Shown here in pieces: positions 40,201-55,200 of a stretch of 64,000 bases of DNA (its first letter is position 1; each line of letters opens with the position of its first letter). This stretch comes from Halisarca cf. caerulea (taxonomy: Eukaryota; Porifera; Demospongiae; Chondrillida; Halisarcidae). The position numbers and the translations under genes are program-made. Below the pieces are notes generated by a model that was given only the letters and a program-made list of their open reading frames with translations, ran no database searches and was not told the DNA's origin. The stretch spans positions 2,682,701-2,746,700 of the forward strand of contig CAUJGJ010000085.1 in NCBI GenBank assembly GCA_963170055.1, written 5' to 3'.

Positions 40201-43200
40201 GAAGTTAAGCAGTGTTAGGCTGGGTTAGTACTTGGATGGGTGACCGCCTGGGAATACCCAGTGCTGTAAGCTTTTGAGTTTTTTTCCTTAAGTGCATGCA
40301 TTGGTTCAAAATGGAGTTTGAATGTAGAGTTGTCAGCTTACGGCCATACTACACTGAATCCACCAGTTCTCGTCTGATCACTGAAGTTAAGCAGTGTTAG
40401 GCTGGGTTAGTACTTGGATGGGTGACCGCCTGGGAATACCCAGTGCTGTAAGCTTTTGAGTTTTTTTTCCTGAAGTGCACGCATTGGTTCAAAATGGAGT
40501 TTGAATGTAGAGTTGTCAGCTTACGGCCATACTACACTGAATCCACCAGTTCTCGTCTGATCACTGAAGTTAAGCAGTGTTAGGCTGGGTTAGTACTTGG
40601 ATGGGTGACCGCCTGGGAATACCCAGTGCTGTAAGCTTTTGCCTTTTCTTTCACTGAAGTACACACATTGGTTTAAAATGACGTTTGAATGTAGAGTTGT
40701 CAGCTTACGGCCATACTACACTGAATCCACCATTTCTCGTCTGATCACTGAAGTTAAGCAGTGTTAGGCTGGGTTAGTACTTGGATGGGTGACCGCCTGG
40801 GAATACCCAGTGCTGTAAGCTTTTGCCTTTTCTTTCACTGAAGTACACACATTGGTTTAAAATGACGTTTGAATGTAGAGTTGTCAGCTTACGGCCATAC
40901 TACACTGAATCCACCAGTTCTCGTCTGATCACTGAAGTTAAGCAGTGTTAGGCTGGGTTAGTACTTGGATGGGTGACCGCCTGGGAATACCCAGTGCTGT
41001 AAGCTTTTGCCTTTTCTTTCACTGAAGTACACACATTGGTTTAAAATGACGTTTGAATGTAGAGTTGTCAGCTTACGGCCATACTACACTGAATCCACCA
41101 GTTCTCGTCTGATCACTGAAGTTAAGCAGTGTTAGGCTGGGTTAGTACTTGGATGGGTGACCGCCTGGGAATACCCAGTGCTGTAAGCTTTTGCCTTTTC
41201 TTTCACTGAAGTACACACATTGGTTTAAAATGACGTTTGAATGTAGAGTTGTCAGCTTACGGCCATACTACACTGAATCCACCATTTCTCGTCTGATCAC
41301 TGAAGTTAAGCAGTGTTAGGCTGGGTTAGTACTTGGATGGGTGACCGCCTGGGAATACCCAGTGCTGTAAGCTTTTGAGTTTTTTTTCCTGAAGTGCACG
41401 CATTGCTTCAAAATGACGTTTGAATGTAGAGTTGTCAGCTTACGGCCATACTACACTGAATCCACCAGTTCTCGTCTGATCACTGAAGTTAAGCAGTGTT
41501 AGGCTGGGTTAGTACTCGGATGGGTGACCGCCTGGGAATACCCAGTGCTGTAAGCTTTTGCCTTTTCTTTCACTGAAGTACACACATTGGTTTAAAATGA
41601 CGTTTGAATGTAGAGTTGTCAGCTTACGGCCATACTACACTGAATCCACCAGTTCTCGTCTGATCACTGAAGTTAAGCAGTGTTAGGCTGGGTTAGTACT
41701 TGGATGGGTGACCGCCTGGGAATACCCAGTGCTGTAAGCTTTTGCCTTTTCTTTCACTGAAGTACACACATTGGTTTAAAATGACGTTTGAATGTAGAGT
41801 TGTCAGCTTACGGCCATACTACACTGAATCCACCATTTCTCGTCTGATCACTGTAGTTAAGCAGTGTTAGGCTGGGTTAGTACTTGGATGGGTGACCGCC
41901 TGGGAATACCCAGTGCTGTAAGCTTTTGAGTTTTTTTTCCTGAAGTGCACGCATTGCTTCAAAATGACGTTTGAATGTAGAGTTGTCAGCTTACGGCCAT
42001 ACTACACTGAATCCACCAGTTCTCGTCTGATCACTGAAGTTAAGCAGTGTTAGGCTGGGTTAGTACTTGGATGGGTGACCGCCTGGGAATACGCAGTGCT
42101 GTAAGCTTTTGCCTTTTGTTTACTCAAGTACACGCATTGGTTTAAAATGACGTTTGAATGTAGAGTTGTCAGCTTACGGCCATACTACACTGAATCCACC
42201 AGTTCTCGTCTGATCACTGAAGTTAAGCAGTGTTAGGCTGGGTTAGTACTTGGATGGGTGACCGCCTGGGAATACCCAGTGCTGTAAGCTTTTGAGTTTT
42301 TTTTCCTGAAGTGCACGCATTGGTTCAAAATGGAGTTTGAATGTAGAGTTGTCAGCTTACGGCCATACTACACTGAATCCACCAGTTCTCGTCTGATCAC
42401 TGAAGTTAAGCAGTGTTAGGCTGGGTTAGTACTTGGATGGGTGACCGCCTGGGAATACACAGTGCTGTAAGCTTTTGCCTTTTGTTTACTCAAGTACACG
42501 CATTGGTTTAAAATGACGTTTGAATGTAGAGTTGTCAGCTTACGGCCATACTACACTGAATCCACCATTTCTCGTCTGATCACTGAAGTTAAGCAGTGTT
42601 AGGCTGGGTTAGTACTTGGATGGGTGACCGCCTGGGAATACCCAGTGCTGTAAGCTTTTGCCTTTTCTTTCACTGAAGTACACACATTGGTTTACAATGA
42701 CGTTTGAATGTAGAGTTGTCAGCTTACGGCCATACTACACTGAATCCACCATTTCTCGTCTGATCACTGAAGTTAAGCAGTGTTAGGCTGGGTTAGTACT
42801 TGGATGGGTGACCGCCTGGGAATACCCAGTGCTGTAAGCTTTTGAGTTTTTTTCCTGAAGTGCACGCATTGGTTCAAAATTGAGTTTGAATGTAGAGTTG
42901 TCAGCTTACGGCCATACTACACTGAATCCACCATTTCTCGTCTGATCACTGAAGTTAAGCAGTGTTAGGCTGGGTTAGTACTTGGATGGGTGACCGCCTG
43001 GGAATACCCAGTGCTGTAAGCTTTTGCCTTTTCTTTCACTGAAGTACACACATTGGTTTAAAATGACGTTTGAATGTAGAGTTGTCAGCTTACGGCCATA
43101 CTACACTGAATCCACCAGTTCTCGTCTGATCACTGAAGTTAAGCAGTGTTAGGCTGGGTTAGTACTTGGATGGGTGACCGCCTGGGAATACCCAGTGCTG

Positions 43201-46200
43201 TAAGCTTTTGCCTTTTCTTTCACTGAAGTACACACATTGGTTTAAAATGACGTTTGAATGTAGAGTTGTCAGCTTACGGCCATACTACACTGAATCCACC
43301 AGTTCTCGTCTGATCACTGAAGTTAAGCAGTGTTAGGCTGGGTTAGTACTTGGATGGGTGACCGCCTGGGAATACGCAGTGCTGTAAGCTTTTGCCTTTT
43401 CTTTCACTGAAGTACACACATTGGTTTAAAATGACGTTTGAATGTAGAGTTGTCAGCTTACGGCCATACTACACTGAATCCACCAGTTCTCGTCTGATCA
43501 CTGAAGTTAAGCAGTGTTAGGCTGGGTTAGTACTTGGATGGGTGACCGCCTGGGAATACCCAGTGCTGTAAGCTTTTGAGTTTTTTTTCCTGAAGTGCAC
43601 GCATTGGTTCAAAATGGAGTTTGAATGTAGAGTTGTCAGCTTACGGCCATACTACACTGAATCCACCAGTTCTCGTCTGATCACTGAAGTTAAGCAGTGT
43701 TAGGCTGGGTTAGTACTTGGATGGGTGACCGCCTGGGAATACACAGTGCTGTAAGCTTTTGCCTTTTGTTTACTCAAGTACACGCATTGGTTTAAAATGA
43801 CGTTTGAATGTAGAGTTGTCAGCTTACGGCCATACTACACTGAATCCACCATTTCTCGTCTGATCACTGAAGTTAAGCAGTGTTAGGCTGGGTTAGTACT
43901 TGGATGGGTGACCGCCTGGGAATACCCAGTGCTGTAAGCTTTTGAGTTTTTTTTCCTGAGTGCACGCATTGGTTCAAAATGGCGTTTGAATGTAGAGTTG
44001 TCAGCTTACGGCCATACTACACTGAATCCACCATTTCTCGTCTGATCACTGAAGTTAAGCAGTGTTAGGCTGGGTTAGTACTTGGATGGGTGACCGCCTG
44101 GGAATACCCAGTGCTGTAAGCTTTTGCCTTTTCTTTCACTGAAGTACACACATTGGTTTAAAATGACGTTTGAATGTAGAGTTGTCAGCTTACGGCCATA
44201 CTACACTGAATCCACCAGTTCTCGTCTGATCACTGAAGTTAAGCAGTGTTAGGCTGGGTTAGTACTTGGATGGGTGACCGCCTGGGAATACCCAGTGCTG
44301 TAAGCTTTTGCCTTTTGTTTACTCAAGTACACGCATTGGTTTAAAATGACGTTTGAATGTAGAGTTGTCAGCTTACGGCCATACTACACTGAATCCACCA
44401 GTTCTCGTCTGATCACTGAAGTTAAGCAGTGTTAGGCTGGGTTAGTACTTGGATGGGTGACCGCCTGGGAATACACAGTGCTGTAAGCTTTTGCCTTTTG
44501 TTTACTCAAGTACACGCATTGGTTTAAAATGACGTTTGAATGTAGAGTTGTCAGCTTACGGCCATACTACACTGAATCCACCAGTTCTCGTCTGATCACT
44601 GAAGTTAAGCAGTGTTAGGCTGGGTTAGTACTTGGATGGGTGACCGCCTGGGAATACCCAGTGCTGTAAGCTTTTGCCTTTTCTTTCACTGAAGTACACA
44701 CATTGGTTTAAAATGACGTTTGAATGTAGAGTTGTCAGCTTACGGCCATACTACACTGAATCCACCAGTTCTCGTCTGATCACTGAAGTTAAGCAGTGTT
44801 AGGCTGGGTTAGTACTTGGATGGGTGACCGCCTGGGAATACCCAGTGCTGTAAGCTTTTGAGTTTTTTTTCCTGAAGTGCACGCATTGGTTCAAAATGAC
44901 GTTTGAATGTAGAGTTGTCAGCTTACGGCCATACTACACTGAATCCACCAGTTCTCGTCTGATCACTGAAGTTAAGCAGTGTTAGGCTGGGTTAGTACTT
45001 GGATGGGTGACCGCCTGGGAATACACAGTGCTGTAAGCTTTTGCCTTTTGTTTACTCAAGTACACGCATTGGTTTAAAATGACGTTTGAATGTAGAGTTG
45101 TCAGCTTACGGCCATACTACACTGAATCCACCAGTTCTCGTCTGATCACTGAAGTTAAGCAGTGTTAGGCTGGGTTAGTACTTGGATGGGTGACCGCCTG
45201 GGAATACCCAGTGCTGTAAGCGTTTGAGTTTTTTTTCCTGAGTGCACGCATTGGTTCAAAATGGCGTTTGAATGTAGAGTTGTCAGCTTACGGCCATACT
45301 ACACTGAATCCACCATTTCTCGTCTGATCACTGAAGTTAAGCAGTGTTAGGCTGGGTTAGTACTTGGATGGGTGACCGCCTGGGAATACCCAGTGCTGTA
45401 AGCTTTTGCCTTTTCTTTCACTGAAGTACACACATTGGTTTAAAATGACGTTTGAATGTAGAGTTGTCAGCTTACGGCCATACTACACTGAATCCACCAG
45501 TTCTCGTCTGATCACTGAAGTTAAGCAGTGTTAGGCTGGGTTAGTACTTGGATGGGTGACCGCCTGGGAATACCCAGTGCTGTAAGCTTTTGCCTTTTGT
45601 TTACTCAAGTACACGCATTGGTTTAAAATGACGTTTGAATGTAGAGTTGTCAGCTTACGGCCATACTACACTGAATCCACCAGTTCTCGTCTGATCACTG
45701 AAGTTAAGCAGTGTTAGGCTGGGTTAGTACTTGGATGGGTGACCGCCTGGGAATACACAGTGCTGTAAGCTTTTGCCTTTTGTTTACTCAAGTACACGCA
45801 TTGGTTTAAAATGACGTTTGAATGTAGAGTTGTCAGCTTACGGCCATACTACACTGAATCCACCAGTTCTCGTCTGATCACTGAAGTTAAGCAGTGTTAG
45901 GCTGGGTTAGTACTTGGATGGGTGACCGCCTGGGAATACCCAGTGCTGTAAGCTTTTGCCTTTTCTTTCACTGAAGTACACACATTGGTTTAAAATGACG
46001 TTTGAATGTAGAGTTGTCAGCTTACGGCCATACTACACTGAATCCACCAGTTCTCGTCTGATCACTGAAGTTAAGCAGTGTTAGGCTGGGTTAGTACTTG
46101 GATGGGTGACCGCCTGGGAATACCCAGTGCTGTAAGCTTTTGAGTTTTTTTTCCTGAAGTGCACGCATTGGTTCAAAATGACGTTTGAATGTAGAGTTGT

Positions 46201-49200
46201 CAGCTTACGGCCATACTACACTGAATCCACCAGTTCTCGTCTGATCACTGAAGTTAAGCAGTGTTAGGCTGGGTTAGTACTTGGATGGGTGACCGCCTGG
46301 GAATACACAGTGCTGTAAGCTTTTGCCTTTTGTTTACTCAAGTACACGCATTGGTTTAAAATGACGTTTGAATGTAGAGTTGTCAGCTTACGGCCATACT
46401 ACACTGAATCCACCAGTTCTCGTCTGATCACTGAAGTTAAGCAGTGTTAGGCTGGGTTAGTACTTGGATGGGTGACCGCCTGGGAATACCCAGTGCTGTA
46501 AGCTTTTGCCTTTTCTTTCACTGAAGTACACACATTGGTTTAAAATGACGTTTGAATGTAGAGTTGTCAGCTTACGGCCATACTACACTGAATCCACCAG
46601 TTCTCGTCTGATCACTGAAGTTAAGCAGTGTTAGGCTGGGTTAGTACTTGGATGGGTGACCGCCTGGGAATACCCAGTGCTTTAAGCTTTTGCCTTTTCT
46701 TTCACTGAAGTACACACATTGGTTTAAAATGACGTTTGAATGTAGAGTTGTCAGCTTACGGCCATACTACACTGAATCCACCAGTTCTCGTCTGATCACT
46801 GAAGTTAAGCAGTGTTAGGCTGGGTTAGTACTTGGATGGGTGACCGCCTGGGAATACCCAGTGCTGTAAGCTTTTGAGTTTTTTTTCCTGAAGTGCACGC
46901 ATTGGTTCAAAATGACGTTTGAATGTAGAGTTGTCAGCTTACGGCCATACTACACTGAATCCACCAGTTCTCGTCTGATCACTGAAGTTAAGCAGTGTTA
47001 GGCTGGGTTAGTACTTGGATGGGTGACCGCCTGGGAATACCCAGTGCTGTAAGCTTTTGCCTTTTCTTTCACTGAAGTACACACATTGGTTTAAAATGAC
47101 GTTTGAATGTAGAGTTGTCAGCTTACGGCCATACTACACTGAATCCACCAGTTCTCGTCTGATCACTGAAGTTAAGCAGTGTTAGGCTGGGTTAGTACTT
47201 GGATGGGTGACCGCCTGGGAATACCCAGTGCTGTAAGCTTTTGAGTTTTTTTTCCTGAAGTGCACGCATTGGTTCAAAATGACGTTTGAATGTAGAGTTG
47301 TCAGCTTACGGCCATACTACACTGAATCCACCAGTTCTCGTCTGATCACTGAAGTTAAGCAGTGTTAGGCTGGGTTAGTACTTGGATGGGTGACCGCCTG
47401 GGAATACCCAGTGCTGTAAGCTTTTGAGTTTTTTTTCCTGAAGTGCACGCATTGCTTCAAAATGACGTTTGAATGTAGAGTTGTCAGCTTACGGCCATAC
47501 TACACTGAATCCACCAGTTCTCGTCTGATCACTGAAGTTAAGCAGTGTTAGGCTGGGTTAGTACTTGGATGGGTGACCGCCTGGGAATACACAGTGCTGT
47601 AAGCTTTTGCCTTTTGTTTACTCAAGTACACGCATTGGTTTAAAATGACGTTTGAATGTAGAGTTGTCAGCTTACGGCCATACTACACTGAATCCACCAG
47701 TTCTCGTCTGATCACTGAAGTTAAGCAGTGTTAGGCTGGGTTAGTACTTGGATGGGTGACCGCCTGGGAATACCCAGTGCTGTAAGCTTTTGCCTTTTCT
47801 TTCACTGAAGTACACACATTGGTTTAAAATGACGTTTGAATGTAGAGTTGTCAGCTTACGGCCATACTACACTGAATCCACCAGTTCTCGTCTGATCACT
47901 GAAGTTAAGCAGTGTTAGGCTGGGTTAGTACTTGGATGGGTGACCGCCTGGGAATACCCAGTGCTGTAAGCTTTTGCCTTTTCTTTCACTGAAGTACACA
48001 CATTGGTTTAAAATGACGTTTGAATGTAGAGTTGTCAGCTTACGGCCATACTACACTGAATCCACCAGTTCTCGTCTGATCACTGAAGTTAAGCAGTGTT
48101 AGGCTGGGTTAGTACTTGGATGGGTGACCGCCTGGGAATACCCAGTGCTGTAAGCTTTTGAGTTTTTTTTCCTGAAGTGCACGCATTGGTTCAAAATGAC
48201 GTTTGAATGTAGAGTTGTCAGCTTACGGCCATACTACACTGAATCCACCAGTTCTCGTCTGATCACTGAAGTTAAGCAGTGTTAGGCTGGGTTAGTACTT
48301 GGATGGGTGACCGCCTGGGAATACCCAGTGCTGTAAGCTTTTGCCTTTTGTTTACTCAAGTACACGCATTGGTTTAAAATGACGTTTGAATGTAGAGTTG
48401 TCAGCTTACGGCCATACTACACTGAATCCACCAGTTCTCGTCTGATCACTGAAGTTAAGCAGTGTTAGGCTGGGTTAGTACTTGGATGGGTGACCGCCTG
48501 GGAATACCCAGTGCTGTAAGCTTTTGAGTTTTTTTTCCTGAGTGCACGCATTGGTTCAAAATGGCGTTTGAATGTAGAGTTGTCAGCTTACGGCCATACT
48601 ACACTGAATCCACCAGTTCTCGTCTGATCACTGAAGTTAAGCAGTGTTAGGCTGGGTTAGTACTTGGATGGGTGACCGCCTGGGAATACCCAGTGCTGTA
48701 AGCTTTTGCCTTTTCTTTCACTGAAGTACACACATTGGTTTAAAATGACGTTTGAATGTAGAGTTGTCAGCTTACGGCCATACTACACTGAATCCACCAG
48801 TTCTCGTCTGATCACTGAAGTTAAGCAGTGTTAGGCTGGGTTAGTACTTGGATGGGTGACCGCCTGGGAATACCCAGTGCTGTAAGCTTTTGCCTTTTCT
48901 TTCACTGAAGTACACACATTGGTTTAAAATGACGTTTGAATGTAGAGTTGTCAGCTTACGGCCATACTACACTGAATCCACCATTTCTCGTCTGATCACT
49001 GAAGTTAAGCAGTGTTAGGCTGGGTTAGTACTTGGATGGGTGACCGCCTGGGAATACCCAGTGCTGTAAGCTTTTGAGTTTTTTTTCCTGAAGTGCACGC
49101 ATTGCTTCAAAATGACGTTTGAATGTAGAGTTGTCAGCTTACGGCCATACTACACTGAATCCACCAGTTCTCGTCTGATCACTGAAGTTAAGCAGTGTTA

Positions 49201-52200
49201 GGCTGGGTTAGTACTTGGATGGGTGACCGCCTGGGAATACCCAGTGCTGTAAGCTTTTGCCTTTTGTTTACTCAAGTACACGCATTGGTTTAAAATGACG
49301 TTTGAATGTAGAGTTGTCAGCTTACGGCCATACTACACTGAATCCACCAGTTCTCGTCTGATCACTGAAGTTAAGCAGTGTTAGGCTGGGTTAGTACTTG
49401 GATGGGTGACCGCCTGGGAATACCCAGTGCTGTAAGCTTTTGAGTTTTTTTTCCTGAAGTGCACGCATTGGTTCAAAATGACGTTTGAATGTAGAGTTGT
49501 CAGCTTACGGCCATACTACACTGAATCCACCAGTTCTCGTCTGATCACTGAAGTTAAGCAGTGTTAGGCTGGGTTAGTACTTGGATGGGTGACCGCCTGG
49601 GAATACACAGTGCTGTAAGCTTTTGCCTTTTGTTTACTCAAGTACACGCATTGGTTTAAAATGACGTTTGAATGTAGAGTTGTCAGCTTACGGCCATACT
49701 ACACTGAATCCACCATTTCTCGTCTGATCACTGAAGTTAAGCAGTGTTAGGCTGGGTTAGTACTTGGATGGGTGACCGCCTGGGAATACCCAGTGCTGTA
49801 AGCTTTTGCCTTTTCTTTCACTGAAGTACACACATTGGTTTAAAATGACGTTTGAATGTAGAGTTGTCAGCTTACGGCCATACTACACTGAATCCACCAT
49901 TTCTCGTCTGATCACTGAAGTTAAGCAGTGTTAGGCTGGGTTAGTACTTGGATGGGTGACCGCCTGGGAATACCCAGTGCTGTAAGCTTTTGAGTTTTTT
50001 TCCTGAAGTGCACGCATTGGTTCAAAATTGAGTTTGAATGTAGAGTTGTCAGCTTACGGCCATACTACACTGAATCCACCATTTCTCGTCTGATCACTGA
50101 AGTTAAGCAGTGTTAGGCTGGGTTAGTACTTGGATGGGTGACCGCCTGGGAATACCCAGTGCTGTAAGCTTTTGCCTTTTCTTTCACTGAAGTACACACA
50201 TTGGTTTAAAATGACGTTTGAATGTAGAGTTGTCAGCTTACGGTCATACTACACTGAATCCACCAGTTCTCGTCTGATCACTGAAGTTAAGCAGTGTTAG
50301 GCTGGGTTAGTACTTGGATGGGTGACCGCCTGGGAATACCCAGTGCTGTAAGCTTTTGCCTTTTCTTTCACTGAAGTACACACATTGGTTTAAAATGACG
50401 TTTGAATGTAGAGTTGTCAGCTTACGGCCATACTACACTGAATCCACCAGTTCTCGTCTGATCACTGAAGTTAAGCAGTGTTAGGCTGGGTTAGTACTTG
50501 GATGGGTGACCGCCTGGGAATACCCAGTGCTGTAAGCTTTTGCCTTTTCTTTCACTGAAGTACACACATTGGTTTAAAATGACGTTTGAATGTAGAGTTG
50601 TCAGCTTACGGCCATACTACACTGAATCCACCAGTTCTCGTCTGATCACTGAAGTTAAGCAGTGTTAGGCTGGGTTAGTACTTGGATGGGTGACCGCCTG
50701 GGAATACCCAGTGCTGTAAGCTTTTGAGTTTTTTTTCCTGAAGTGCACGCATTGGTTCAAAATGACGTTTGAATGTAGAGTTGTCAGCTTACGGCCATAC
50801 TACACTGAATCCACCAGTTCTCGTCTGATCACTGAAGTTAAGCAGTGTTAGGCTGGGTTAGTACTTGGATGGGTGACCGCCTGGGAATACACAGTGCTGT
50901 AAGCTTTTGCCTTTTGTTTACTCAAGTACACGCATTGGTTTAAAATGACGTTTGAATGTAGAGTTGTCAGCTTACGGCCATACTACACTGAATCCACCAG
51001 TTCTCGTCTGATCACTGAAGTTAAGCAGTGTTAGGCTGGGTTAGTACTTGGATGGGTGACCGCCTGGGAATACCCAGTGCTGTAAGCTTTTGAGTTTTTT
51101 TTCCTGAGTGCACGCATTGGTTCAAAATGGAGTTTGAATGTAGAGTTGTCAGCTTACGGCCATACTACACTGAATCCACCAGTTCTCGTCTGATCACTGA
51201 AGTTAAGCAGTGTTAGGCTGGGTTAGTACTTGGATGGGTGACCGCCTGGGAATACCCAGTGCTGTAAGCTTTTGCCTTTTCTTTCACTGAAGTACACACA
51301 TTGGTTTAAAATGACGTTTGAATGTAGAGTTGTCAGCTTACGGCCATACTACACTGAATCCACCAGTTCTCGTCTGATCACTGAAGTTAAGCAGTGTTAG
51401 GCTGGGTTAGTACTGGGATGGGTTACCGCCTGGGAATACCCAGTGCTGTAAGCTTTTGAGTTTTTTTTCCTGAAGTGCACGCATTGGTTCAAAATTGAGT
51501 TTGAATGTAGAGTTGTCAGCTTACGGCCATACTACACTGAATCCACCAGTTCTCGTCTGATCACTGAAGTTAAGCAGTGTTAGGCTGGGTTAGTACTTGG
51601 ATGGGTGACCGCCTGGGAATACCCAGTGCTGTAAGCTTTTGAGTTGTTTTTCCTCAAGTGCACGCATTGGTTCAAAATGGAGTTTGAATGTAGAGTTGTC
51701 AGCTTACGGCCATACTACACTGAATTCACCAGTTCTCGTCTGATCACTGAAGTTAAGCAGTGTTAGGCTGGGTTAGTACTTGGATGGGTGACCGCCTGGG
51801 AATACCCAGTGCTGTAAGCTTTTGAGTTTTTTTTCCTGAGTGCACGCATTGGTTCAAAATGGAGTTTGAATGTAGAGTTGTCAGCTTACGGCCATACTAC
51901 ACTGAATCCACCAGTTCTCGTCTGATCACTGAAGTTAAGCAGTGTTAGGCTGGGTTAGTACTTGGATGGGTGACCGCCTGGGAATACCCAGTGCTGTAAG
52001 CTTTTGCCTTTTCTTTCACTGAAGTACACACATTGGTTTAAAATGACGTTTGAATGTAGAGTTGTCAGCTTACGGCCATACTACACTGAATCCACCAGTT
52101 CTCGTCTGATCACTGAAGTTAAGCAGTGTTAGGCTGGGTTAGTACTGGGATGGGTGACCGCCTGGGAATACCCAGTGCTGTAAGCTTTTGAGTTTTTTTT

Positions 52201-55200
52201 CCTGAAGTGCACGCATTGGTTCAAAATTGAGTTTGAATGTAGAGTTGTCAGCTTACGGCCATACTACACTGAATCCACCAGTTCTCGTCTGATCACTGAA
52301 GTTAAGCAGTGTTAGGCTGGGTTAGTACTTGGATGGGTGACCGCCTGGGAATACCCAGTGCTGTAAGCTTTTGAGTTGTTTTTCCTCAAGTGCACGCATT
52401 GGTTCAAAATGGAGTTTGAATGTAGAGTTGTCAGCTTACAGCCATACTACACTGAATTCACCAGTTCTCGTCTGATCACTGAAGTTAAGCAGTGTTAGGC
52501 TGGGTTAGTACTTGGATGGGTGACCGCCTGGGAATACCCAGTGCTGTAAGCTTTTGCCTTTTCTTTCACTGAAGTACACACATTGGTTTAAAATGACGTT
52601 TGAATGTAGAGTTGTCAGCTTATGGCCATACTACACTGAATCCAGCAGTTCTCATCTGATCACTGAAGTTAAGCAGTGTTAGGCTGGGTTAGTACTTGGA
52701 TGGATGACCGCCTGGAAATACCCAGTGCTGTAAGCTTTTGCCTTTTCTTTCACTGAAGTACACACATTGGTTTAAAATGACGTTTGAATGTAGAGTTGTC
52801 AGCTTACGGCCATACTACACTGAATCCACCAGTTCTCGTCTGATCACTGAAGTTAAGCAGTGTTAGGCTGGGTTAGTACTTGGATGGGTGACCGCCTGGG
52901 AATACCCAGTGCTGTAAGCTTTTGCCTTTTCTTTCACTGAAGTACACACATTGGTTTAAAATGACGTTTGAATGTAGAGTTGTCAGCTTACGGCCATACT
53001 ACACTGAATCCACCAGTTCTCGTCTGATCACTGAAGTTAAGCAGTGTTAGGCTGGGTTAGTACTTGGATGGGTGACCGCCTGGGAATACCCAGTGCTGTA
53101 AGCTTTTGCCTTTTCTTTCACTGAAGTACACACATTGGTTTAAAATGACGTTTGAATGTAGAGTTGTCAGCTTACGGCCATACTACACTGAATCCACCAG
53201 TTCTCGTCTGATCACTGAAGTTAAGCAGTGTTAGGCTGGGTTAGTACTTGGATGGGTGACCGCCTGGGAATACCCAGTGCTGTAAGCTTTTGCCTTTTCT
53301 TTCACTGAAGTACACACATTGGTTTAAAATGACGTTTGAATGTAGAGTTGTCAGCTTACGGCCATACTACACTGAATCCACCAGTTCTCGTCTGATCACT
53401 GAAGTTAAGCAGTGTTAGGCTGGGTTAGTACTTGGATGGGTGACCGCCTGGGAATACACAGTGCTGTAAGCTTTTGCCTTTTGTTTACTCAAGTACACGC
53501 ATTGGTTTAAAATGACGTTTGAATGTAGAGTTGTCAGCTTACGGCCATACTACACTGAATCCACCAGTTCTCGTCTGATCACTGAAGTTAAGCAGTGTTA
53601 GGATGAGTTTGTACTTGGATGGGTGACCGCCTGGGAATACCCAGTGCTGTAAGCTTTTGAGTTTTTTTTCCTCAAGTGCACGCATTGGTTCAAAATGGAG
53701 TTTGAATGTAGAGTTGTCAGCTTACGGCCATACTACACTGAATCCACCAGTTCTCGTCTGATCACTGAAGTTAAGCAGTGTTAGGCTGGGTTAGTACTTG
53801 GATGGGTGACCGCCTGGGAATACCCAGTGCTGTAAGCTTTTGCCTTTTCTTTCACTGAAGTACACACATTGGTTTAAAATGACGTTTGAATGTAGAGTTG
53901 TCAGCTTACGGCCATACTACACTGAATCCACCAGTTCTCGTCTGATCACTGAAGTTAAGCAGTGTTAGGCTGGGTTAGTACTTGGATGGGTGACCGCCTG
54001 GGAATACCCAGTGCTGTAAGCTTTTGAGTTTTTTTTCCTGAAGTGCACGCATTGGTTCAAAATGACGTTTGAATGTAGAGTTGTCAGCTTACGGCCATAC
54101 TACACTGAATCCACCAGTTCTCGTCTGATCACTGAAGTTAAGCAGTGTTAGGCTGGGTTAGTACTTGGATGGGTGACCGCCTGGGAATACCCAGTGCTGT
54201 AAGCTTTTGCCTTTTGTTTACTCAAGTACACGCATTGGTTTAAAATGACGTTTGAATGTGGAGTTCTCAACTTACGGCCATACTACACTGAATCCACCAG
54301 TTCTCGTCTGATCACTGAAGTTAAGCAGTGTTAGGCTGGGTTAGTACTTGGATGGGTGACCGCCTGGGAATACCCAGTGCTGTAAGCTTTTTAGTTGTTT
54401 TTCCTCAAGTGCACGCATTGGTTCAAAATGGAGTTTGAATGTAGAGTTGTCAGCTTACGGCCATACTACACTGAATCCACCAGTTCTCGTCTGATCACTG
54501 AAGTTAAGCAGTGTTAGGCTGGGTTAGTACTTTGATGGGTGACCGCCTGGGAATACACAGTGCTGTAAGCTTTTGCCTTTTCTTTCACTGAAGTACACAC
54601 ATTGGTTTAAAATGACGTTTGAATGTAGAGTTGTCAGCTTACGGCCATACTACACTGAATCCACCAGTTCTCGTCTGATCACTGAAGTTAAGCAGTGTTA
54701 GGCTGGGTTAGTACTTGGATGGGTGACCGCCTGGGAATACCCAGTGCTGTAAGCTTTTGAGTTTTTTTTTCCTGAAGTGCACGCATTGGTTCAAAATGGA
54801 GTTTGAATGTAGAGTTGTCAGCTTACGGCCATACTACACTGAATCCACCAGTTCTCGTCTGATCACTGAAGTTAAGCAGTGTTAGGCTGGGTTAGTACTT
54901 GGATGGGTGACCGCCTGGGAATACCCAGTGCTGTAAGCTTTTTGTTTTTGTTTCAGTGAAGTACACATTGGTTTAAAATGACGTTTGAATGTAGAGTTGT
55001 CAGCTTACGGCCATACTACACTGAATCCACCAGTTCTCGTCTGATCATTGAAGTTAATAGTACTTGGATGGGTAACCGCCTGGGAATACCCAGTGCTGTA
55101 AGCTTTTGCCTTTTCTTTCACTGAAGTACACACATTGGTTTAAAATGACGTTTGAATGTAGAGTTGTCAGTTACGGCCATACTACACTGAATCCACCAGT

